The notes: a model not told the origin generated them from the sequence alone. A stretch of DNA of 64,000 nt from UBA4416 sp964541155 (GCA_964541155.1 CAZIPC010000008.1:1-64000), one strand, 5' to 3'; positions 52,331-63,003 are shown, numbered from the stretch's first letter. A program made the numbers and translations.

Positions 52331-52343
52331 CTAAACAGTTTAG
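52331..52343. repeat. 13-base palindrome, copy 2
   Basis: CTAAACAGTTTAG is the exact reverse complement of copy 1. It lies upstream of the MmcQ/YjbR gene, about 30 bases from its -7 box. Confidence 0.6.
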
Positions 52344-52420
52344 TAAGTTAAGATTACTATTTTACACGAAAAAAAACACATTATTCACTCATTTACTCGT
52401 GTATGGTATTACTAAATCAT

Positions 52421-52428
52421 TAAATTTG
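52421..52428 (+). promoter_or_regulatory. TAnnTTTG -7 box of the giant secreted protein gene
   Basis: TAAATTTG matches the consensus and lies 21 bases before the ATG at 52450. No -33 TTTG is present at 19-base spacing. Confidence 0.55.
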
Positions 52429-52449
52429 TTCAACTAAATTATAAATTAT

Positions 52450-55400
52450 ATGTATCCTAAAACTACAAAACGAAGAAAAAACGCCTTGCTCTATGCATTG
52501 GTGTTTATGACGGTCGCCTTTACTGGCAACTTGAGAGCACAGCTCAGCGGTAGTAAAACAATCGGTGTCGATTATGTTACGCTTGCTGCAGCCGTTACTG
52601 ATATTAACACTCAGGGTGTTAGTGGTCCATTAACAATTAATATTCCAGCTGGTTATACAGAAACTGCTCCTTTAGGAGGGTATGTATTAACTGCAACTGG
52701 AACTTCTGCAAACACCATTACTTTTCAAAAAAGTGGCGCAGGAGCAAACCCATTATTAACTGCTTATGCAGGAGCAGCTGGTACCCCTGGTACAGCCTCT
52801 CAAGATGGTGTGTTTAGATTAATTGGTTCGGATTATGTAACTATCAATGGTATTGATATTACTGATCCTAACGTTACTAACCCAAGTACAATGGAATTTG
52901 GTTATGCTTTATACAAAGCAAGCGCAAATGATGGTTGTCAAAACAACACCATTAAAAATTGTGTGATTACCTTAAATCGTTTAAATAATGCGGCAGGTAC
53001 TTCTCCAATGGTGGATGGTTCTGTGGGGATTATTGTAATGAATGCTCTTTCTACTGCTGCTACAACGGCTTTAACGCCTTCTGTTGCTGCAGGGTCTAAC
53101 TCTAACAATAAGTTTTATTCAAATACAATTCAAAACTGTAATATAGGTATTGCAATGATTGGTTTTGCTGATGTAACTCCTTTCTCATTTGCAGATACTG
53201 GAAACGATATTGGTGGTACTTCTACTGCTACAGGTAATACGATTTTAAATTTTGGTGGTGGCGCGGCTACTAACCCTGCAGCTGGTGTTCGTACATTAGC
53301 ACAGTATAATTTAAATGTATCTTTTAATACAATTAATAATAATAACGGGTCTGGTGTTAACCATGCTACAACATTAAGAGGTATTTATGTAAATACGGCT
53401 GTTAGTGCAAACGTAGCTATTAATAGTAATACCTTAACCATTAAAACAGGGGCTACTACATCTCAAGTTTCGGTTATCGAAAACTTAGCTGGCGCGACGG
53501 CTGCTTCTAATACAGTATCTATTAGTAATAACTTAATTACAGGTTGTGCTAGCCCTTCTGTTACTTCAGGGGCTTTTTATGGTATTTATAACAATGGAGC
53601 TTCAGCGGCTGTTGTAAACATCTCTGCTAATACATTTACTAATAATACCACTAATGCTACCACTGGTGCTACCTATTTATTATACAATACAGGTGCGGCT
53701 ACTAATAACATTAATATTAACAATAATAATTTTAGCCATAGTTTTATAGGGGCAACTGCTTACAGCGGTTCTTTTTATAACTTATATAACTCTGGAGGAA
53801 CTGTTACTACAAATATCTCTATTAATAATAACAGTTGGTCGAATATTACACACCCTACAATTATTGGTACAGGTGGTATTTATTATTTATATAATTCAGG
53901 TACTAACTTAAATATTACTGTAAATAACAATACATGGAATAATTTAACACTTAATCATAGTGGTGCTAATTATTTAACTTATTTAATTGGCGCTTCTCAG
54001 GTTTCGTCAGTAGTAGATAATAACTCTATTGTTACGGGATTAACAAGATTAGCAGCTTCTGGAAGTTTGTACTGTTTATATTTGTCTAATGGATCGTTAG
54101 CAACGTCTACTTCTCAAATTTCAAATAACAATTTCTCAACTATTACAAGTACGGTTTCTGGTACAGGATCATTGTATTTATTGTATGCTTCCGATGGATA
54201 TACTTCTCCATATTCTAGACATAATATTTATAATAATACCTTTTCTAACATTAATTATAATTCAACTGGTTTTTGTTATGGATTATATACTTATTATTTA
54301 GGAGATGGTGGAACTACCTCTACAGGATCTGCAGTATATAATAATACTATCACCAATGTTACTACTAGCGGTTCTCTTTATGGTTTTTATACTGGTTACT
54401 CTGGTTCAACAGCTAAAGCAAAAATTTATAACAACACCTTAAACAATTTCACATCTAATGGGGCGGCAAGTACATTATATGGTACTTATTTTAATGGTTA
54501 TGGTGGTTTAGGTTTTGATGTTTATAAAAATAAAATCTACAATATTCAACAAAATGGTGCTACTGGTACGGTTCATGGCATGTATGTATCTGGTGCTACA
54601 ACTTTAAATTTATTTAATAATATAGTTGGTGCAATTAGTACGCCATCATCTACTAATACCAATGCCATTAATGGCTTATATGTAAATGGTGGTACTGCTG
54701 TTAATGCATATAACAACACCATTTGGTTAAATGCCACAAGCACTTCAACAACTAACTTTGGCACCTCTGCTTTGTATGTTAACTCTACACCTTCGTCTGT
54801 TGATTTAAGAAATAACATTTTCGTAAATACATCTACAGCAATTGGTACGGGATCTACAGTGGCGCACAGAAGAGCTTCTGCTACAATTACAAATTATGCC
54901 ACTACATCAAATAATAACTTATTTTATGCTGGTACGCCAGGGGCTAATAATTTAATTTATGCAGATCCTAGTAATATGTACCAAACGATGGCAGTTTACC
55001 AATCAAGTGTAACTGGTAGAGATGCAGGTTCGGTATCGTTAAACCCAAGCTTTTTAAGTACAGTTGGTGCTAATGCTAATTTCTTGCATATAGATCCAAC
55101 TGTAATGTCTGCTATTGAAAGTGGCGGAACAAACAATGCTTTGTATGCAGATGATTTTGATGGAGATATTCGTCAAGGAAACGCTGGTTACACAGGTTCT
55201 GGATCATCGTATGATATTGGTGCTGACGAGTTTAACGGCTTAAGCCCTGCTCCAGTTTTAAATGCTGTAGCTATAAATAATTCAACAACACAATGTACAG
55301 CAATTTCACGTATTGTAACTGCTACTGTTACACCAGGTATTTCAAACATAGCTTCTGTAACATTAAATTACTCGTTTAATGGTGTGGCTCAAACGCCAAT

Positions 55401-58400
55401 CGCCATGACTGGCGGTAACGTAGCCTCTGCTTCTACTTGGAGTGCTACAATTCCTGTAGCAGTTCCTGTTAATGCAAATGTTACATGGAATGTATCTATT
55501 ACAGATGGTAGTTATAATAGAATACAAAATGGTACTCCTTATTTTGATGAACCTATTTTTGGAACTACAGCAGTTGCAGTATCTTCACCAAATCCTGTAT
55601 GCGCAGGAAGCACAGCTAGTTTAACATTAAATATAATTAAGCCTGGTACTGTTGTTTCTGGAACAGGAACTTCTTTAACAAGTGCTTACAGTTATCCTAC
55701 AGCGTTTGGAAATTATTGGTATCAAACATGGCAGCAATATTTATTTAAAGCTTCTGAATTACAAGCAATGGGATTAAGTGCAGGTAATATTACATCGTTA
55801 GCATTTAATATTGCAGCTACACCTAATCCAAATACTACTATTACAGATTATAATATTAAAATTGCTTCAACAACTAATAGTGTTCTTTCAACTTTTGTTA
55901 CTACTGGATTGAACAATGTTTTTGGTCCTGCTTCAGTTACTGCAGCTCCTGGTTTAAATACCATAACATTAACTACTCCCTACAATTGGGATGGAGTGTC
56001 TAATATTGTTATCGATTTAAGACAAACTGAATTCTATGGAAGCGGAAATGCTACAACTTATTACACTACAACATCGTATAACTCAGTATTATATGCTTAT
56101 TCTACTAGTAATAATGCAAGTTATTGGACTAGTAATCCTGCTCCAACAACGTCCACTAGTAGACCAAATATAACTTTTGGTGGAAATACAGGGTATAATG
56201 GGTCTTTATATTCATGGACAAATGGAATTAACACTTACACCAGTGCTACTAATCCAACGACTGTAAGCGTTTCTGCTACTAATACTTTTACTGGAACGGC
56301 TACTGTTTTAGGATGTAATACTTCTGCTGTTGTCTCTGTTTCAGTCATACCTCTTCCATCAGCGCCGTTTGTGACTAATTCGGCTCAATGCGGTCTTGGT
56401 ACTCCAGCAGCATCTTTAGCAGGTGGTGCAGCTTATAATTGGTATGCTTCTCCTACTGCAACAACTGTGTTGCAAACTGGAACTAGTTCAACGTATACAA
56501 CAGCAATTAATGCCACTACCACTTGGTATGTAACGTCTACAGATGGTACATGTGAAAGTACACCAAGAACAGCAATTACTGCAACTGTAAACACACCAGT
56601 AGCTATGACGGCTAATGCCAATGTGGCTTCATTATGTGTGGGTGGAACTACATCTACTATCTTATATGGTGCTAGTACAAACGCTAGCTATACGTATTCT
56701 TGGTCATCAAATAACGCAAACAGCGGTTTACCAGCAACAGTAAATACAAAATCAATAACGGTTACTCCAACATTACCTGGTACGTATTCTTATACAGTAA
56801 CAGCAGTAGATGGACCATGTACAGCTATTTCAACTGTTACTGTTGCATTAAATGATGCGCCAACAATAATAGCATCTGCTACTCCATCTGTAATTTGTTC
56901 GGGAGCTAATGTTAATTTGGGTGCACAAGCAATTATTGGCACTGTTGGTACAATGACAATAGGAACTGGCTCTACAACGAATTCTTCTAGTGGATCTCCT
57001 TTCTATCATGGTTGGGGTGGAGCAAAAGTTCAGTATATATTTACAGCAGCAGAATTAGCAGCCCAAGGTTTAGCGGCTGGTAATATCACGTCCATAGGAT
57101 TGAATATAACTTCGGTAGGTATTCCATATGCGGGCTTTGCATTAAGTATCGGTGCAACCACTCAATCTGTTTTCCCTACTGCAAATGCTTTAAGTAATGT
57201 TACCCAAGTGTATGTAGGAACTGGTGTAAATAATGCGTTTACCCCAGTTTTAGGTGTAAATAATTTTCCATTCTCGACTCCTTTCAATTGGGATGGTGTA
57301 TCTAATGTCGTTATTTCAATTTGTTGGAGTAACGCAACTACAGGAGGAACATCTAGTGCTGTTAAATGGGATACGTATACTGGAAATAGAGGAATGTATA
57401 TTTATTCAGATAGTCAAACTCCTTCTACAGTTTGTAGTGCTTTAACTACTATACCTGCAAGTGGAGGTAGTTCAACTACAACAGGAAGACCTCAAATTTA
57501 TTTTACTGGTTTATTAGGAGTTAATATAGCAAACAACTCTACGTTTTTATGGAACCCTGGCTCAATTGCTACACAAACAGCAACTGTTAATCCAGTTAAC
57601 TCAACATCTGTAGCAGCTACCCGTGTTTACACCGTTTCTGTAACCAATACAGTCACAGGTTGTTCAAACAGCAATACTGTAAGTGTATTAGTAAATGCTT
57701 TACCTCAAACGCCAGTAGCTACTAATGCTATTCGTTGTGGTTTTGGTGTACCTACGGCATCTGTATCAGGTGGTGTATTCTACAACTGGTATGCAACTAG
57801 CACTTCACCAAGTAATATACAAGCAAGCGCAAGTCCAAACTTCACTTCATCAATTGGTAGCACCACTACATGGTATGTAGCTTCTTACAATGGTGTGTGT
57901 GAAAGTGCAACCAGAACAGCCGTAACTCAATCGGTAACCATACCAGACGTAGTTACAGCTAATACATCAGCTATTAGATTATGTGTAGGTTCTGCCAACA
58001 CAGTAACTTTAACAGCGGTTAAAACTGGTACAGCAAATAACTACTCGTATACTTGGAGCGCAACTCCATCTGCAGGTAGTGGTATTGCAAGTACTTTAAC
58101 AGGTAGCATGGTAACAATTAACCCATCTGCAATTGGTAATTTTGTGTATAATGTTACAGCAGTAGATGGTTTATGTACGGCTATATCTACAGTAACTGTA
58201 GCTCGTAATCCTCAACCAGGTATTACAACGTTAGCTACACCATCTGTAATTTGTTCGGCTGCTACACCTGTTAACTTAACAGCACAATCTATTGATATTG
58301 CTGTAAGTACAGCAACTGTCGGAAGTTCTTTGTATGGAACAACAACCAGTAGCCCTTATAACCAAGGAGCTGGAATTACAAATGAAAGAAAAGTACAATA

Positions 58401-61400
58401 TTTGTACACTAAAGCTGAGTTAAATGCTGCAGGTATATATGGTGGCAATATCACAGATATGAAGTTTAATGCCACAACCGTTGGGTCAGGTGCTATTAAT
58501 AACTTTACTATTAAAATGGGACATACCTCAACGTCAGCTTTAACAACTTTATATCAGCCATCTCCTATTAATTTGGTTTATGGGCCCTATACATACTCTG
58601 TTTCTTTAGGAGCAAATGTGCATAGTTTTGATACGCCATTTTTATGGGATGGAAATTCAAATGTATTGATTGAGATTTGTCATGATGCAGTATCATCAGG
58701 ATCAGTAGCGGGTACATCGAGTAGTATTTCATATACTTATACATCTTCTAATAGTACAATTTATTCAGCAGCAGTTGGAGCTTGTACATTAACAACAGGG
58801 TCTGCAACAACTCTTCGTCCTTTAATAGCATTTACTGGTAATATTGGTACAGATGTAACATCTTCTAACACCTATACTTGGAATCCAGGTGCAATGCCAG
58901 GTAGTGCAGTGGTTGTTAATCCAGTAAATACAGGTTCAGTTGTTGCAACTAATATTTACACTGTGTCATTAAATAACCCATTAACTACTTGTTCAAATAC
59001 AGGAACAGTAGCAGTGGTAGTTCATCCAATACCAACTACGCCAGTAGTAAGTAATGCTACACAATGTGGTGTAGCGGTTCCTACAGCATCGGTTAGTGGA
59101 GGTACATCTTATTTATGGTACTCATCACCAACGGCTACTAATGTGTTGCAAAGTGGAGCAAGTCCAAACTACTCAACTTCTATTAATACAACTACATCAT
59201 GGTATGTAACCTCTATTAATAGTGGTTCTTGTACAAGTCCACGTGCAATGGTAACACAAAGTGTAACTATCCCAGATGCTGTAACAGCATCAGCATCAAC
59301 TAATACATTGTGTCCTAACACACCATTAGTATTAACAGCAGTTAAAACAGGATCTGCAAATACGTATGCTTATACATGGACATCAACTTCAGGAAGTGGA
59401 ATTACAACATCAGTAACTGGTTCTTCAGTAACTGTAACTCCTCCAACTCCTGGAACATACACATATGTGGTAACAGCTATTGATGGAGCATGTACAGCAG
59501 TGAGTACAAAATCTGTAACAGTAATTTATGCAATTACAGTTCCTCCAATTGTATCAGGAACATCAAATCCAATATGCGTTGGTAATTCAGTAGGTTTATC
59601 AGAGTATTTTCCAGTAACTGGCCCTGCAGTATACACACTTCCACCAGCAGTTTCTAACCCAACAGCTGATGAAGATGTGGCTAACATTACTATTATGAGT
59701 GGTACTACAACGGTAATCAATAACTCTAGTCCGAATAACTCATTAGTTGGTACCATAGGTACAGCAACAGGAGTAGTAGGTAGTTATTCGGATTTTACAG
59801 CTTATGGACCATTTGGTTTAACAGCAGGAACACCGTATACCTTTACCGTAGCTTCTTCAACTTCTGGAACATCATATTATAATGCATTAGCTATTTATAT
59901 TGATTACAACAGAAATGGTGTATTTACAGATGTCGGAGAACAAGCATATACATCTGCAGCAACTACATTAGGAGCGCATTCAGAAACAGGTTCATTCACA
60001 GTGCCATCAAGTGCATTTTCTGGATTAACCCGTATGCGAGTGATTTCACATGAGGGATTAATTTCAAGCCCTACTCAGGCAGTTTATTATGGTGAGTATG
60101 AAGAATATATGATTGATATTACTAGTTCTAACTATGGAGGAGGATCAGCCCCTGCATTTGCATCATTTGTATGGAGTAATGGAGCATCAACAGTAGCAAC
60201 AACAAGTGTTACTACTCAAACTCCAACAGTTAACACAAACTATGTATTAACCGCTACAGATGTTAATGGATGTGTGATATCATCAGCACCATATACAGTA
60301 ACGGTAAATCCATTACCAAGTGTATTAGCTACTACATCAAATAGTACAGTATGTTCTGGTAACACAGCAGTATTATCAGCTACAGGAGCAACATCATATA
60401 CTTGGTCTACAGGATCAACTGTTGCAACAACAACTGTAACTCCAACATCAGCATCTATTTACACAGTAACAGGTACTAACGCTAACGGTTGTGTTAAATC
60501 ATCAACAGTAGCAGTAGGTTACAATGTTACGCCAACAGTATCAGTAAATAGTGGTTCAATTTGTATAGGAGGTACATTTACAATGACACCAACAGGAGCA
60601 ACATCTTATGTATACTCTAATGGTTCATCTACTGCAACTCCAAGTGTAAATACTACATATACAGTAACAGGTACAACATCAGGATGTTCATCAACTGCAG
60701 TATCTACAGTAACTGTAAATATTAAACCAACAGTAGCAGTAAACAGTGGTTCAATTTGTTCTGGTAATAGCTTTACAATGACACCGACAGGAGCATCAAC
60801 ATATGTATACTCTAATGGTTCATCAGTTGCAACACCAACAGCAAATGCAACGTATACAGTTACTGGTACAAATACAGTTGGATGTTCAAACACAGCAGTG
60901 TCTTCAGTAACGGTTAACGCTACACCAACAGTAGCAGTAAACAGTGGTTCTATTTGTGCAGGCAGCAGCTTCACAATGGTTCCAACAGGAGCAACATCTT
61001 ATGTGTATTCTAGTGGCTCTGCTGCGGTAACACCAAGCGCAACTACAGTTTATACAGTAACAGGTTCAAATACAACTGGCTGTTCAAACACGGCGTTATC
61101 TACAGTAACTGTAAATGCTATTCCTTCAATTACTATTCCAGCAGGAGGTATTTGTACAGGAGGTACGTTTACAATTACTCCATCAGGAGCAGCTACTTAT
61201 ACTTACTCTAGTGGTTCAGCAATTGTTTCTCCATCATCAACTACATCTTATACTGTAACAGGTACAAGTGCACAAGGTTGTGTTGGAAACGCTGTAACAA
61301 CAGTAACTGTGTCATCTGTATTAATATTTAGCGCTAATAGCGGTTCAATTTGTACAGGACAATCGTTTACAATGGCACCAACAGGAGCTGTAAGTTATAC

Positions 61401-63003
61401 ATACTCTAGTGGTTCTCCAGTAGTAACGCCAAGTGCATCTACAGTATATACAATTACTGGAGCAAGTGCACAAGGATGTTTAGGAACAGCAACAAGTTCA
61501 GTAACTGTTAACTCTTACCCAGTAGTATCTGTAAACAGTGGTTCTATTTGTTCAGGTAATACATTTACAATGACACCAACAGGAGCAACATCTTATGTTT
61601 ACTCTAGTGGTTCAGATGTGGTATCTCCTTCAGCAAATACAACATATACAGTAACTGGTACAACAGCAGGATGTTCTACAAATGCTGTAAGTACAGTAAC
61701 GGTATATACTACACCAACAGTAGCAGTAAACAGTGGTTCAATTTGTGAAGGAAGTAGCTTTACAATGACACCAACAGGTGCACCAGCTTACTCTTACTCT
61801 AATGGATCAGCGGTAATTACACCAACTGTAACAGATAGTTATACTGTAACTGGAACTAGCTTACAAGGCTGTTCAAGTTCAGCTGTAGCTACAGTAACTG
61901 TAAATGCAATGCCGGTAATTGTTGTTAACTCTGGTGGTATTTGTACAAACGGTACATTTACAATGACACCAACAGGAGCGTCAACATATACATACTCTAG
62001 CGGTTCTGCAGTAGTATCTCCATCAGCAACTACTTCATACACAGTAACAGGTGCAAGTGCTGAAGGATGTGTTTCTAATGCGGTAGCAACAGTTACAGTA
62101 TCATCGGTATTAATATTTAATGTGAATAGTGGTGCAATTTGTGCAGGAGAGTCATTTACAATGACACCAACAGGTGCGGCATCTTACACATACTCTAGTG
62201 GTTCTGATGTTGTTACGCCAAGTGCATCTACAGTATATACAATTACTGGTGCAAGTGCACAAGGATGTTTAGGAACAGCTACAAGTTCAGTAACTGTTAA
62301 TGCTTTACCTACTATTGCAGTGAACAGTGGTGCAATTTGTTCAGGTAACTCATTTACAATGACACCAACAGGAGCAGTAACATATACTTACTCTGGAGGT
62401 TCTGATGTTGTTACGCCTAGCGCTACTACAGATTATACAGTAACAGGAACAGATGCTAATGGTTGTACAAGTGCAACAGGAGCAATTAGTTCAGTAACCG
62501 TTAATCCTTCGCCAGTTGTTTCTGCAACAGCATCTCAAACAGTAATTTGTAATGATGGAAGTTCTGGACCTTCAGTATTAACTGGTTCAACAACATCAAC
62601 TACATATACATGGTCTACAGGTGTAAATACATTAACAACTTCTGTAACTCCAACTGTAACTACTACTTATACATTTAGTGCAAGTGATAATAATGGTTGT
62701 GCTGCAGATGCGTTAGTAACTGTAACAGTAAATGACTGTACAGGTATTAAAGACTTAGCAAACAGTAATATTAGTATTTATCCTAATCCAACAAATGGTA
62801 TTGTAAACATTGCTATCTCTTCTGAGTTAGTAGAAGGAACTTCGATTGAAGTGTACGATGCAATTGGTAAATTAGTGATGAAACAAAACTTAACTAATGA
62901 TACAAACACTATTAACTTATCACAAGTTGAAGATGGAATGTATATGTTTAAGATTATGAATAATAACAGAGCTATTAAAATTGGTAAAGTTGTTAAACAA
63001 TAA
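52450..63003 (+). CDS. Giant secreted repeat protein with T9SS type A signal
   Basis: A 3517-residue secreted protein, almost free of Lys and Glu and very rich in Thr, Ser, Asn, Val and Gly. Order: signal peptide (ends GNLRAQ, about residue 31); a right-handed parallel beta-helix (about 45-920, many NNTI/NNN turns); three copies of a composite of about 430-450 residues (about 1042-2360), each with a WDG(V/N)SN domain and two Ig-like modules; a GEVED-type domain (about 2365-2560, VFTDVGEQAY, YYGEYEEYMID); then ten near-identical 65-66-residue modules (about 2694-3354, NSGSIC, FTMTPTGA, YTVTG) with diverged flanking copies; and a C-terminal type A sorting domain (ISIYPNPTNGIVNI, YDAIGKLVM). It is probably a surface adhesin or fibre. 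Confidence 0.92.
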   Translation: MYPKTTKRRKNALLYALVFMTVAFTGNLRAQLSGSKTIGVDYVTLAAAVTDINTQGVSGPLTINIPAGYTETAPLGGYVLTATGTSANTITFQKSGAGANPLLTAYAGAAGTPGTASQDGVFRLIGSDYVTINGIDITDPNVTNPSTMEFGYALYKASANDGCQNNTIKNCVITLNRLNNAAGTSPMVDGSVGIIVMNALSTAATTALTPSVAAGSNSNNKFYSNTIQNCNIGIAMIGFADVTPFSFADTGNDIGGTSTATGNTILNFGGGAATNPAAGVRTLAQYNLNVSFNTINNNNGSGVNHATTLRGIYVNTAVSANVAINSNTLTIKTGATTSQVSVIENLAGATAASNTVSISNNLITGCASPSVTSGAFYGIYNNGASAAVVNISANTFTNNTTNATTGATYLLYNTGAATNNININNNNFSHSFIGATAYSGSFYNLYNSGGTVTTNISINNNSWSNITHPTIIGTGGIYYLYNSGTNLNITVNNNTWNNLTLNHSGANYLTYLIGASQVSSVVDNNSIVTGLTRLAASGSLYCLYLSNGSLATSTSQISNNNFSTITSTVSGTGSLYLLYASDGYTSPYSRHNIYNNTFSNINYNSTGFCYGLYTYYLGDGGTTSTGSAVYNNTITNVTTSGSLYGFYTGYSGSTAKAKIYNNTLNNFTSNGAASTLYGTYFNGYGGLGFDVYKNKIYNIQQNGATGTVHGMYVSGATTLNLFNNIVGAISTPSSTNTNAINGLYVNGGTAVNAYNNTIWLNATSTSTTNFGTSALYVNSTPSSVDLRNNIFVNTSTAIGTGSTVAHRRASATITNYATTSNNNLFYAGTPGANNLIYADPSNMYQTMAVYQSSVTGRDAGSVSLNPSFLSTVGANANFLHIDPTVMSAIESGGTNNALYADDFDGDIRQGNAGYTGSGSSYDIGADEFNGLSPAPVLNAVAINNSTTQCTAISRIVTATVTPGISNIASVTLNYSFNGVAQTPIAMTGGNVASASTWSATIPVAVPVNANVTWNVSITDGSYNRIQNGTPYFDEPIFGTTAVAVSSPNPVCAGSTASLTLNIIKPGTVVSGTGTSLTSAYSYPTAFGNYWYQTWQQYLFKASELQAMGLSAGNITSLAFNIAATPNPNTTITDYNIKIASTTNSVLSTFVTTGLNNVFGPASVTAAPGLNTITLTTPYNWDGVSNIVIDLRQTEFYGSGNATTYYTTTSYNSVLYAYSTSNNASYWTSNPAPTTSTSRPNITFGGNTGYNGSLYSWTNGINTYTSATNPTTVSVSATNTFTGTATVLGCNTSAVVSVSVIPLPSAPFVTNSAQCGLGTPAASLAGGAAYNWYASPTATTVLQTGTSSTYTTAINATTTWYVTSTDGTCESTPRTAITATVNTPVAMTANANVASLCVGGTTSTILYGASTNASYTYSWSSNNANSGLPATVNTKSITVTPTLPGTYSYTVTAVDGPCTAISTVTVALNDAPTIIASATPSVICSGANVNLGAQAIIGTVGTMTIGTGSTTNSSSGSPFYHGWGGAKVQYIFTAAELAAQGLAAGNITSIGLNITSVGIPYAGFALSIGATTQSVFPTANALSNVTQVYVGTGVNNAFTPVLGVNNFPFSTPFNWDGVSNVVISICWSNATTGGTSSAVKWDTYTGNRGMYIYSDSQTPSTVCSALTTIPASGGSSTTTGRPQIYFTGLLGVNIANNSTFLWNPGSIATQTATVNPVNSTSVAATRVYTVSVTNTVTGCSNSNTVSVLVNALPQTPVATNAIRCGFGVPTASVSGGVFYNWYATSTSPSNIQASASPNFTSSIGSTTTWYVASYNGVCESATRTAVTQSVTIPDVVTANTSAIRLCVGSANTVTLTAVKTGTANNYSYTWSATPSAGSGIASTLTGSMVTINPSAIGNFVYNVTAVDGLCTAISTVTVARNPQPGITTLATPSVICSAATPVNLTAQSIDIAVSTATVGSSLYGTTTSSPYNQGAGITNERKVQYLYTKAELNAAGIYGGNITDMKFNATTVGSGAINNFTIKMGHTSTSALTTLYQPSPINLVYGPYTYSVSLGANVHSFDTPFLWDGNSNVLIEICHDAVSSGSVAGTSSSISYTYTSSNSTIYSAAVGACTLTTGSATTLRPLIAFTGNIGTDVTSSNTYTWNPGAMPGSAVVVNPVNTGSVVATNIYTVSLNNPLTTCSNTGTVAVVVHPIPTTPVVSNATQCGVAVPTASVSGGTSYLWYSSPTATNVLQSGASPNYSTSINTTTSWYVTSINSGSCTSPRAMVTQSVTIPDAVTASASTNTLCPNTPLVLTAVKTGSANTYAYTWTSTSGSGITTSVTGSSVTVTPPTPGTYTYVVTAIDGACTAVSTKSVTVIYAITVPPIVSGTSNPICVGNSVGLSEYFPVTGPAVYTLPPAVSNPTADEDVANITIMSGTTTVINNSSPNNSLVGTIGTATGVVGSYSDFTAYGPFGLTAGTPYTFTVASSTSGTSYYNALAIYIDYNRNGVFTDVGEQAYTSAATTLGAHSETGSFTVPSSAFSGLTRMRVISHEGLISSPTQAVYYGEYEEYMIDITSSNYGGGSAPAFASFVWSNGASTVATTSVTTQTPTVNTNYVLTATDVNGCVISSAPYTVTVNPLPSVLATTSNSTVCSGNTAVLSATGATSYTWSTGSTVATTTVTPTSASIYTVTGTNANGCVKSSTVAVGYNVTPTVSVNSGSICIGGTFTMTPTGATSYVYSNGSSTATPSVNTTYTVTGTTSGCSSTAVSTVTVNIKPTVAVNSGSICSGNSFTMTPTGASTYVYSNGSSVATPTANATYTVTGTNTVGCSNTAVSSVTVNATPTVAVNSGSICAGSSFTMVPTGATSYVYSSGSAAVTPSATTVYTVTGSNTTGCSNTALSTVTVNAIPSITIPAGGICTGGTFTITPSGAATYTYSSGSAIVSPSSTTSYTVTGTSAQGCVGNAVTTVTVSSVLIFSANSGSICTGQSFTMAPTGAVSYTYSSGSPVVTPSASTVYTITGASAQGCLGTATSSVTVNSYPVVSVNSGSICSGNTFTMTPTGATSYVYSSGSDVVSPSANTTYTVTGTTAGCSTNAVSTVTVYTTPTVAVNSGSICEGSSFTMTPTGAPAYSYSNGSAVITPTVTDSYTVTGTSLQGCSSSAVATVTVNAMPVIVVNSGGICTNGTFTMTPTGASTYTYSSGSAVVSPSATTSYTVTGASAEGCVSNAVATVTVSSVLIFNVNSGAICAGESFTMTPTGAASYTYSSGSDVVTPSASTVYTITGASAQGCLGTATSSVTVNALPTIAVNSGAICSGNSFTMTPTGAVTYTYSGGSDVVTPSATTDYTVTGTDANGCTSATGAISSVTVNPSPVVSATASQTVICNDGSSGPSVLTGSTTSTTYTWSTGVNTLTTSVTPTVTTTYTFSASDNNGCAADALVTVTVNDCTGIKDLANSNISIYPNPTNGIVNIAISSELVEGTSIEVYDAIGKLVMKQNLTNDTNTINLSQVEDGMYMFKIMNNNRAIKIGKVVKQ
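55576..59530 (+). repeat. Three tandem composite modules of about 1.3 kb
   Basis: Each copy codes for a domain with a YNWDGVSN/FNWDGVSN/FLWDGNSN core (at about 55985, 57286 and 58641), then an Ig-like module beginning with a CG motif and a YNWY or YLWY stretch, then one beginning with LCVG or LCPN and ending AVDG/AIDG. Distances between the WDG cores are about 1301 and 1355 bases. Copies are diverged, so the duplication is old. Confidence 0.7.
60529..62511 (+). repeat. Ten tandem 195/198-bp repeats
   Basis: The Asn codon of NSGSIC or its equivalent occurs at 60547, 60742, 60940, 61138, 61336, 61534, 61729, 61927, 62125 and 62323, spacings of 195 or 198 bases (65 or 66 codons). Units 5-6 and 9-10 (counting a diverged unit ahead of the array as 1) are specially alike, sharing TVSSVLIF and GASAQGCLGTATSSVTVN. 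Confidence 0.88.

Noticed and set aside
60606..60974. Minus-strand open frame inside the repeat array of the giant protein (also 61839-62042 and 59526-59756)
   Set aside because: Shadow of the plus-strand repeats: the periodic sequence lacks stops in several frames. No start context or known domain.
60529..62511. Possible CRISPR array
   Set aside because: The 195/198-base periodicity is in frame within one long coding sequence, units are contiguous with no spacers, and no cas gene is nearby.
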